Source of the DNA: UBA1049 sp964525815
GTDB lineage: Bacteria; Bacillota; Clostridia; Oscillospirales; CAG-382
Assembly: GCA_964525815.1 (NCBI GenBank)
Contig: CAZGJQ010000038.1
Coordinates: forward strand, 1-17,567
DNA length: 17,567 nt
Direction: 5' to 3'
The translations under genes and the position numbers were made by a program. Positions 1-6,458 of the stretch are shown here, piece by piece. The notes below the pieces were generated by a model. It made no database searches, was not told the DNA's origin, and saw nothing but the letters and a program-made list of their open reading frames with translations. Position 1 is the first letter of the stretch. Each line of letters opens with the position of its first letter.

Positions 1-959
1 AACGGGCTGGGTCCGAAGTTGAACTCAATTCCGATGTACTGTGCGTCAACATCATCAATGTCAAATACAGCCTCGATTACTCCGGGGTTACCCAGTACAG
101 CTTCGCCCTCAAATGTGAAGGTGCCAAGCTCTGTAAAATCTACGCCGTCAACAGAATAGCTCAGTCTTACCTCATTGTCTCTCGGAAGTCCTATCATAGA
201 TATATATTCCTGATAGAAATTAAGAACAACCTTGTCAATTGTCTTTACCTCGTCAAGCATAAGCACAAGGTCTACCGTCGGATTAATTGTTTCGTCGGTG
301 CATACCTTGTTCTGGAACAGAACAACACCATCATTAGAAAATGCAACCGCATCCGATGCCTTATCGCCGTCGGTAAGTAAATCGAGAGTACCCTTTAACA
401 AAGTAACCTCGGCTTCGTCAGAGAAGTTGTTTATGCCCTCTTCGTATGTTCTTGCGGGCTCTCCTTCAACAACGCCTACCTCGGTCATGCCGATAAACTC
501 CCAAACTACCTTTCCATCCGGATGAGGAGGTCCGAACGGGCTGGGTCCGAAGTTGAACTCAATACCTATGTACTGTGCGTCAACATCATCAATATCAATT
601 TCTGTTTCAAACACGCTAGGGTTAGCGCTTACCGCTTCACCGTCAATCGTAAAGGTTCCGAGGTCAGTAAATACTTCACCATCAACAGAATAGCTCAGTC
701 TTACCTCATTGTCTCTCGGAAGTCCTATCATGGAATCATATTCCTGATAGAAATTTAAAACAACCTTGTCGATTGTCTTTACCTCGTCAAGCATAAGCAC
801 AAGGTCTACCGTCGGATTAATTGTTTCGTCGGTGCATACCTTGTTTTTAAACAGAACTATGCCTGCTGTGCCGAAGGAAGTAGCATCGGACACCTTGTCG
901 CCGTCTGTAAGAAGCGAAAGATCGCCTGCTCCTACCTCGGCTTCATCCGATTGGTTATT
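1..959 (-). repeat. In-gene tandem repeat, period about 534 bp
   Basis: Two direct copies inside the secreted-protein gene: about 432-959, and 1-431 (cut by the edge). The start of the window recurs at 535, which gives a period of 534 bases (178 codons). A two-codon difference lies near the start of the module. Long stretches are nearly identical at DNA level, for example about 205-315 against 740-850, while other parts (about 40-120 against 575-655) have diverged clearly. The mix suggests duplication followed by partial homogenisation or selection. Confidence 0.88.
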
Positions 960-1061
960 GACTCCAAGCGTGTATCCCTGTGCCGAAGCAACAAACGGAA
1001 ACGCCGCAAACAAGGTGGAAACCATCAATACCGCAATCAGAAGTGATAAAAACCGTTTCAT
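1..1061 (-). CDS. Secreted protein with tandem discoidin-like repeats (C-terminus outside window)
   Basis: Open from an ATG at 1061 to the left edge, giving 353 complete codons and no stop, so the C-terminus is missing. The start is set by an AAAGGA ribosome site about 8 bases upstream. Residues 1-27 form a classic signal peptide: MKRF, a hydrophobic core, then the cleavage motif Ala-Ser-Ala before Gln28. The mature part consists of two copies of one module, from about residue 35 to 210 and from 211 onward. Each carries LLTDGDK near its start, then LMLDEVKTIDKVVLNFYQEY, RLSYSVDG and AQYIGIEFNFGPSPFG. This order (a 'TDG' strand, an aliphatic strand, 'YSVDG..FT.LG', 'A.YI.I.F') resembles F5/8 type C/discoidin-like sugar- or surface-binding folds. 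That family call is mine by pattern and is moderate. No catalytic domain is visible. It probably acts outside the cell as an adhesin or carbohydrate-binding protein. Confidence 0.8.
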   Translation of the reverse strand, partial: MKRFLSLLIAVLMVSTLFAAFPFVASAQGYTLGVNNQSDEAEVGAGDLSLLTDGDKVSDATSFGTAGIVLFKNKVCTDETINPTVDLVLMLDEVKTIDKVVLNFYQEYDSMIGLPRDNEVRLSYSVDGEVFTDLGTFTIDGEAVSANPSVFETEIDIDDVDAQYIGIEFNFGPSPFGPPHPDGKVVWEFIGMTEVGVVEGEPARTYEEGINNFSDEAEVTLLKGTLDLLTDGDKASDAVAFSNDGVVLFQNKVCTDETINPTVDLVLMLDEVKTIDKVVLNFYQEYISMIGLPRDNEVRLSYSVDGVDFTELGTFTFEGEAVLGNPGVIEAVFDIDDVDAQYIGIEFNFGPSP

Positions 1062-1096
1062 AGTAAAATCCTTTCTTTTATGTGTATTTTTACCAA

Positions 1097-1111
1097 ACTC
1101 ATTATATGAGT
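1097..1111. promoter_or_regulatory. Palindrome at the predicted transcription start (possible operator)
   Basis: ACTCAT, three bases, ATGAGT: a perfect inverted repeat just downstream of the -10 box of the minus-strand promoter and overlapping its predicted start. It could be a repressor site or a 5'-terminal hairpin of the transcript. The symmetry is seen; the function is inferred. Confidence 0.35.
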
Positions 1112-1117
1112 GAGTAT

Positions 1118-1146
1118 ATTTTAGCAGAAAAATATACAAAGGTCAA
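1118..1146 (-). promoter_or_regulatory. SigA-type promoter of the secreted repeat protein
   Basis: Read on the minus strand: TTGACC (1146-1141), a 17-base spacer, then TAAAAT (1123-1118). This is a near-consensus vegetative promoter facing the ATG at 1061. The start site is predicted near 1111, giving a leader of about 50 bases. Confidence 0.7.
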
Positions 1147-1176
1147 TACCAAAAGGAATTTTTTAATGTATTTTTG

Positions 1177-1205
1177 TTGTTTTTTCAGGGTCAGTATAGT
1201 ATAAT
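1177..1205 (+). promoter_or_regulatory. SigA-type promoter of the murB operon
   Basis: TTGTTT (1177-1182), a 17-base spacer, then the consensus TATAAT (1200-1205). The start is predicted near 1212, which gives a leader of about 88 bases before murB. The leader holds a short perfect hairpin (GGGTA, loop GTAT, TACCC) at 1224-1237. The stretch from 1062 to 1299 contains only the two divergent promoters and these leaders. Confidence 0.65.
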
Positions 1206-1299
1206 GATTATGGATGAAAATGGGGGTAGTATTACCCTAAAAAAAGTCTGCATTAAAGAATCGCAGCTCAATAAAAAAACATAAAGAAAAGGGTTATAT

Positions 1300-2160
1300 A
1301 TGCAACCGTTGCGGAACCGTTCTCTCGCTCCCTTTACAAGCATGAAGGCGGGGGGAAAAGCCAAATTTATTTATTTACCTTCGTCTATAAACGAGCTGAA
1401 ATCGGCAGTAAGCGAGCTTAGAGAGACGAACGAGCGCTTTATGCTGCTCGGAAACGGCTCAAACACCCTTTTTTCGGACGAAGGATATGACGGTGCGGTA
1501 ATAATTACCTCAAAAATAAATAATATAACGGTGCAGGGACAGCGCCTTACGGCAGCCTGCGGAGCGTCCCTGAATTCGGTCGCACAGTGTGCGGCTGACC
1601 ACTCCCTTTCCGGCTTGGAATTTGTTTTTGGAATTCCCGGCACGGTGGGAGGCGGTGTATATATGAATGCGGGAGCATATTGCGGAGAGCTGTCCGACTG
1701 CTTCGTCCAAGCGCTTTGCCTTGCCCCCGACAGCAAGGAAAAGCTATTGACCAGTAAGGACATGAGCTTCGGCTACCGAAAAAGCGTTTTGTCGGACAAT
1801 GAATATATACTTCTGAACGCCTCTTTTGACCTGAAAAACGGGAACAGCGGGGATATAAAAGCAAATATGGATAATTATATGCGGCTGCGCAGAGAAAAAC
1901 AGCCCCTTGAATACCCGAGCTGCGGCAGCACCTTCAAACGCCCGGACGGCTGCTATGCGGGCGTTTTGATTGAGCAATGCGGGCTAAAGGGCTATTCAAT
2001 CGGAGGAGCGGCGGTTTCGGAGAAGCATGCCGGTTTTGTTATAAACAAGAGCAATGCCTCCGCAGATGATATTATAAAGCTGATAGAATATGTATCGGAG
2101 CGGGTGTTTGAGAAAACGGGAATCAGACTTGAGCCCGAGGTTAGGATTATACGAGGCTAA
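1300..2160 (+). CDS. murB: UDP-N-acetylenolpyruvoylglucosamine reductase MurB
   Basis: Cytoplasmic flavoenzyme that reduces UDP-GlcNAc-enolpyruvate to UDP-MurNAc with NADPH, the second committed step of peptidoglycan synthesis. The 286 residues match the short type II form typical of Firmicutes. Visible landmarks are the FAD-binding segment with LLGNGSNTL (49-57), GIPGTVGGGVYMNAGAY (111-127), FGYR with Arg160, and CGSTFKRP with the proton-donor Ser210. Further on are LIEQCGLKGYSIGGA (223-237), SEKHAGFVIN (240-249) and the terminal glutamate in LEPEVR (Glu280). The ATG at 1300 has an AAAAGGG ribosome site about 6 bases upstream. It is first in the rightward run. In many Firmicutes rapZ and yvcK lie between murB and whiA; here whiA follows directly, 36 bases on. 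Confidence 0.96.
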   Translation: MQPLRNRSLAPFTSMKAGGKAKFIYLPSSINELKSAVSELRETNERFMLLGNGSNTLFSDEGYDGAVIITSKINNITVQGQRLTAACGASLNSVAQCAADHSLSGLEFVFGIPGTVGGGVYMNAGAYCGELSDCFVQALCLAPDSKEKLLTSKDMSFGYRKSVLSDNEYILLNASFDLKNGNSGDIKANMDNYMRLRREKQPLEYPSCGSTFKRPDGCYAGVLIEQCGLKGYSIGGAAVSEKHAGFVINKSNASADDIIKLIEYVSERVFEKTGIRLEPEVRIIRG

Positions 2161-2196
2161 TCCTTTGGGATTGCAGTAAGGGGAGAACGAAAAGCT

Positions 2197-2868
2197 ATGT
2201 CCTTTACCTCTGAAATAAAGGAGCATCTGAAAAGCATACAGGAAAAGCGTTCCTGCTGCGTTAATGCTTATAAAACTGCTCAAAGCGGCGGAGAGCTTGC
2301 TTCGGAATGCGAAAACGACACCTCCTGCTTTATACGGGGCGTTTTTGTAAAGCACGGATTTGTATCTCCTCCCGGGACAAACAGCGAGCTTACGCTTAGT
2401 TTTTCGGACGACTATGTTTTTTATGTAAATGCGGTGCTTGAGAGTGTCGGTCTTGAAGCTAAGATAGGTAAACGAAAAAATCGCTTAATATTATATTATA
2501 AGGAAAGCGAAAAAATCGAGGATTTTCTTGCCCTTATCGGAGCGAGTAAATACTCCCTGGTATTGATGGAGCAGAAAATAATAAAGGAGCTGCGGGGGAA
2601 CGCAAACCGAATTCGCAATGCGGAGACCGCCAACCTTGACCGCACGGCGAGAGCGGCCGTGGAGCAGCGTCGGGCAATTGAGGCGCTTATCCAAAAAAAG
2701 GAGCTTCAGAAGCTGCCTGCTGAGCTTAGGGAATGCGCAGAGCTGCGGCTCGCCAATCCCGACATGAGTCTTGACCAGCTTAGGTTGCTGTGCGACCCTC
2801 CGATAAGCAAATCCGGTCTTAATCATCGCTTTGCCAAGTTGATAAAAATTGCGGAAAATACCAAATAG
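2197..2868 (+). CDS. whiA: WhiA-type DNA-binding protein, short form
   Basis: WhiA joins an N-terminal LAGLIDADG homing-endonuclease-like fold, without nuclease activity, to a C-terminal helix-turn-helix. In Bacillus it affects division and chromosome segregation; in actinobacteria it controls sporulation. Recognised here are the start MSFTSEIKEHL, the Cys-Cys at 20-21, the LAGLIDADG-like CFIRGVFVKHGFVS (44-57), KIGKRKNRLILYYKES (89-104), the linker GNANRIRNAETANLDRT (134-150), and the C-terminal helix-turn-helix with NPDMSLDQL and PPISKSGLNHRF (201-212). The protein has 223 residues where about 300-320 is usual. The lost part lies between residues about 22 and 40, where a full first half-domain of 80-90 residues normally sits. 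The frame is open throughout, so this is a compact variant, not a broken gene. AAGGGGAG at 2179 is the ribosome site. The stop lies 16 bases before dnaE. Confidence 0.9.
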   Translation: MSFTSEIKEHLKSIQEKRSCCVNAYKTAQSGGELASECENDTSCFIRGVFVKHGFVSPPGTNSELTLSFSDDYVFYVNAVLESVGLEAKIGKRKNRLILYYKESEKIEDFLALIGASKYSLVLMEQKIIKELRGNANRIRNAETANLDRTARAAVEQRRAIEALIQKKELQKLPAELRECAELRLANPDMSLDQLRLLCDPPISKSGLNHRFAKLIKIAENTK

Positions 2869-2884
2869 AAGGGAATGTGCGTGA

Positions 2885-5800
2885 GTGGACTTTGTTCATC
2901 TGCATTTGCATACCGAATATAGTCTGCTGGACGGAGAATGCCGTATTTCCGCACTACCCGAGGCGGTAAAAAAAGCCGGACAAAAAGCAGTCGCCATAAC
3001 CGACCACGGTGTTTTATATGGAATTGTGGATTTTTACAAGGCCTGCAAAACCGCCGGAGTCAAGCCTATTATAGGCTGCGAGGTCTATTTGGCTCCGAGG
3101 ACGATGAGCGATAAGGCTCATCCCATAGATGCGAATTACTCCCACCTGACGCTGCTTGTTAAGGACAAAAAAGGCTATGAGAATTTAATGAGCATAGTGT
3201 CAAAAGCGTTTGCTCAGGGCTTTTATCAGAAGCCACGTACCGACAAGGAAGCGCTGGAAAAATACAGTGAGGGACTTATTGCGCTGTCCGGTTGTCTCTC
3301 GGGATTGATACCAAAATGTATTCTTAACGGGGATATTTCGCTGGCAAGGGAAAACGCCCTTTTCTTTTCCCGTATATTCGGCAGGGACAGCTTCTACCTT
3401 GAGCTGCAGCGGCATGGGATTCCGGAGCAGGAAAAGGTCAACAGCGTCCTGATTACTCTTTCAAGAGAGCTTGACCTTCCCATGGTTGCCACAAACGACG
3501 TGCATTATGTAAACCGTTCGGACAGCACCCTGCAGCGCCTTCTTATGGCGATACAAATGGGGAAAACCCTGGAGGACGACGGGTTCGGCTTCAAGGGAGA
3601 GCAATTTTATCTTAAGAGCAGCGAGGAGATGACCGAGCTTTTTGCAGACGTCCCCGATGCGGTTAGAAATACCGCAAAAATTGCCGACCGTTGTAATTAC
3701 GACTTTGATTTCGAAACAATGCACCTTCCCGCTTTCCGTCCGCCGGACGGGTACACTCCCTTTGATTATCTTAAGGAGCTGTGCTATGACGGATATAAGG
3801 AAAAAGCAAAAAAAAATCCTGATATAGAGAGCAAAGCATATACCGACCGCCTGGAATACGAGCTGTCTGTTATAAGGGACATGGGGTTTGTGGATTATTA
3901 TCTTATCGTCTGGGACTTCATCGCCTTTGCCCGCAAGCGTCAAATTCCTGTCGGACCGGGACGAGGCAGCGGCGTGGGCAGTCTTTGTGCGTATTTTTTA
4001 AAAATAACGGATGTTGACCCAATAGAACATGGATTGCTTTTTGAGCGTTTTCTTAACCCCGAGCGGGTCAGTATGCCCGATTTTGATATAGATTTCTGCG
4101 ACGAACGCAGAAACGAGGTCATTGATTATGTCAGCGAGAAGTACGGAAGAGCCCACGTAGCACAGATTGTAACCTTCGGTACCCTTGCTTGCCGTCAGGC
4201 GGTACGGGATGCGGGCAGGGCGCTGGGAATGCCCTATTCGTCGGTGGACGAGATAGCCAAGCTGCTGCCGAGATATATCGGTGTTTCCATAAACGCCGCT
4301 CTGAATGAAAACAAGGAGCTAAGGAACCTTTATGACTCCGATTCCAGAGCCAAAAGGCTGCTGGATTATGCTTGTGCTCTTGAGGGCAGACCGAGGAACG
4401 CCTCCACCCACGCAACCGGAGTTGTCATAACAGACAAGCCTCTTACCACCTATGTACCCCTCGCTCTGAACGACAGTGTTACGGTTACCCAATTTACCAT
4501 GAACACGGTTGCGGAGCTGGGTCTGCTAAAAATAGACTTCCTCGGACTACGGTTTCTCACCATATTAAATAATACAGAAAGAGCGGTTAAGGAGAATTAC
4601 CCCGGCTTTGATCTCGAAAAAATACCGCTTGACGACGATAAAACCTATAATATGCTCGCCTCCGGGAATTCGCTGGGTCTGTTCCAGCTTGAGAGCGAGG
4701 GCATGCGCAGTCTTTTAATGAGGATGAAGCCCTTTGAGTTCGAGGACATAGTATCTGCTATTTCTCTTTACAGACCCGGTCCCATGCAATCAATCGAACG
4801 CTTTCTCAGGAACCGAAAAAATCCGGACAGTACCGATTATATCGTACCCGAGCTGGAGGAGATTCTTTCCTCCACTCACGGTTGCATTATTTATCAGGAG
4901 CAGGTCATGCAGACCTTCCGAAGTCTGGCGGGCTACTCCTACGGCAGAGCGGATATTGTACGCAGAGCCATGGCAAAGAAAAAGGAGGGTGTCATGGCGA
5001 AGGAGCGGGTCAGCTTTGTTAAGGGAGCGACAGCACGAGGCATAGAGGAGAGCAAAGCGAATCATATTTTTGACATGATGAACGAGTTCGCAAAATACGC
5101 CTTTAATAAGAGCCACGCTGTCGCATATGCGGTAATAGCCTACAGAACCGCTTATCTGAAATGCCATTATCCGAGGGAATATATGTGCTCACTGCTAAAT
5201 TCGGTCAGCGGCGAAAACATAAAGGTAAAGGAATATATAGACGATTGCGCAAGGATGGGCATCCTTATTCTTCCGCCCGACATTAACCATAGCGGCGAGA
5301 CCTTTACGGTCAGCGGAAACGACCTTCGCTTCGGACTGGTCGCCGTAAAGAATGTAGGCTGGCTGTTTGCCAGAAAGCTGATAGAGGAGCGGGACAGAGC
5401 ACCATTTTCAAGCGTTGAGGACTTCCTTACCCGGGTGCACAGCTTCGGAAACACCCGTATGATAGAATCACTTGTTCTCTGCGGAGCTCTCGATTCCTTC
5501 GGCATATACCGAAGCAGGCTTATTTCCGAGCTTGATTCCGCCGTTGCGGTTCTTGCAAAGCAGCGCAGCGGCAATGTGGAGGGACAGGTAGGGTTGTTTG
5601 ATACCACAAATACCGTTACAAAGGATCAAAATAACATACACTTCACGGAAAGTACAATTTTAAGCCTTGATTTTCCGAAAATAAACGAGTATCCTCTGCT
5701 TGAGCGGCTTTCCTACGAGAAGGCTCTGACCGGACTTTATTTTTCCGGACACCCAATGGACAAATATCAGGGGCTTATCAAGGCCACCGGAGCTCTTAAC

Positions 5801-6355
5801 ACAAAGCAGCTGCTCAATGGGCTTACCGAGGGTAATATAAAGGAGAAGCAGCCGGTTTGCTTTGTAGGATTGATTACAAAAAAACGCACCAAGGTTACCA
5901 AGAGCAATGCTATGATGGCATTTATAGCCACAGAGGATCTTTACGGAGAAGCGGAGGTTATTCTGTTCCCCAAGATTTATGAGCAGTACGGCTCAACGCT
6001 TATCGAGGGCGGCATATATATTTTCAAGTGTGAAGCCACCCTGAAGGAGAGCTACAACAACCAGTCTGCGGACGAGGTGAAGCTGCTGCTCAAGGAGGCG
6101 AGACCGGCGGACGGCTGGGAGCAGGACAGCGACACTGCGCTTTATATAAAGGTAACAAAAAGAAACGCCACCCGCCTTGCGGATGCTCTTGAGGTGATTA
6201 AGGAGTCCCCGGGCAGGAGCACGGTACGAGTGTACTTTGAAGATGAAAAGAAGCTCAAGGTAGCTAAGGATATAAGCTGTACCGTTGATGAAAAGCTGAT
6301 TTCCAACATCAGGCTTATTATGGGAGAGAGCAATGTAGCCACAAAATCGGTATAA
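2885..6355 (+). CDS. dnaE: DNA polymerase III alpha subunit DnaE
   Basis: C-family replicative polymerase, 1156 residues, full length for DnaE1-type enzymes. Domain order: PHP domain from residue 1 (HLHLHTEYSLLDG at 5-17, AITDHG at 37-42), palm and thumb with GPGRGSGVGSL, and the catalytic PDFDIDF with Asp401 and Asp403. The third carboxylate is Asp551 in KIDFLG. A helix-hairpin-helix region with IESLVLCGALDSFG lies near 860-873, and a C-terminal OB fold near 988-1040 contains CFVGLITKKRTKVTK. No intein or internal gap is seen. The start is GTG at 2885 because it gives the family start MDFVHLHLH and sits 10 bases after AGAAGGGA, which overlaps the whiA stop. In Clostridia the leading-strand enzyme PolC is usually encoded elsewhere, and DnaE extends primers or does lagging-strand synthesis. 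Confidence 0.97.
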   Translation: MDFVHLHLHTEYSLLDGECRISALPEAVKKAGQKAVAITDHGVLYGIVDFYKACKTAGVKPIIGCEVYLAPRTMSDKAHPIDANYSHLTLLVKDKKGYENLMSIVSKAFAQGFYQKPRTDKEALEKYSEGLIALSGCLSGLIPKCILNGDISLARENALFFSRIFGRDSFYLELQRHGIPEQEKVNSVLITLSRELDLPMVATNDVHYVNRSDSTLQRLLMAIQMGKTLEDDGFGFKGEQFYLKSSEEMTELFADVPDAVRNTAKIADRCNYDFDFETMHLPAFRPPDGYTPFDYLKELCYDGYKEKAKKNPDIESKAYTDRLEYELSVIRDMGFVDYYLIVWDFIAFARKRQIPVGPGRGSGVGSLCAYFLKITDVDPIEHGLLFERFLNPERVSMPDFDIDFCDERRNEVIDYVSEKYGRAHVAQIVTFGTLACRQAVRDAGRALGMPYSSVDEIAKLLPRYIGVSINAALNENKELRNLYDSDSRAKRLLDYACALEGRPRNASTHATGVVITDKPLTTYVPLALNDSVTVTQFTMNTVAELGLLKIDFLGLRFLTILNNTERAVKENYPGFDLEKIPLDDDKTYNMLASGNSLGLFQLESEGMRSLLMRMKPFEFEDIVSAISLYRPGPMQSIERFLRNRKNPDSTDYIVPELEEILSSTHGCIIYQEQVMQTFRSLAGYSYGRADIVRRAMAKKKEGVMAKERVSFVKGATARGIEESKANHIFDMMNEFAKYAFNKSHAVAYAVIAYRTAYLKCHYPREYMCSLLNSVSGENIKVKEYIDDCARMGILILPPDINHSGETFTVSGNDLRFGLVAVKNVGWLFARKLIEERDRAPFSSVEDFLTRVHSFGNTRMIESLVLCGALDSFGIYRSRLISELDSAVAVLAKQRSGNVEGQVGLFDTTNTVTKDQNNIHFTESTILSLDFPKINEYPLLERLSYEKALTGLYFSGHPMDKYQGLIKATGALNTKQLLNGLTEGNIKEKQPVCFVGLITKKRTKVTKSNAMMAFIATEDLYGEAEVILFPKIYEQYGSTLIEGGIYIFKCEATLKESYNNQSADEVKLLLKEARPADGWEQDSDTALYIKVTKRNATRLADALEVIKESPGRSTVRVYFEDEKKLKVAKDISCTVDEKLISNIRLIMGESNVATKSV

Positions 6356-6387
6356 TATAGCTCGATAAAGCATAATAATTCTTGTTC

Positions 6388-6413
6388 AAACCGTTTTCCG
6401 GCGAAGCGGTTTT
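6388..6413 (+). terminator. Possible weak terminator after dnaE
   Basis: Arms AAACCGTTT (6388-6396) and AAGCGGTTT (6404-6412), a 7-base loop, one G-T pair, and only four T residues at the end. It lies in the 103-base gap between dnaE and the PBP gene. No convincing promoter is seen in this gap, so it may only attenuate read-through. Confidence 0.4.
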
Positions 6414-6458
6414 GGAATAGCTCAAGCTCGAATATCGCCGGAGAAACGGAAGCTTACT

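Noticed and set aside
232..1113. Plus-strand ORFs rich in Ser/Thr over the left end of the window
   Set aside because: They are antisense shadows of the secreted repeat protein. They repeat because the gene repeats, and the minus frame has a signal peptide, ribosome site and promoter.
1224..1237. GGGTA/TACCC hairpin in the murB leader as a riboswitch or attenuator
   Set aside because: Only 5 bp, with no T run or alternative pairing on the plus strand and no known riboswitch core.
1210..1284. A 24-codon ORF in the murB leader (MDENGGSITLKKV...) ending 15 bases before murB
   Set aside because: Its ATG lies at or before the predicted transcription start, overlaps the promoter region and has no ribosome site.
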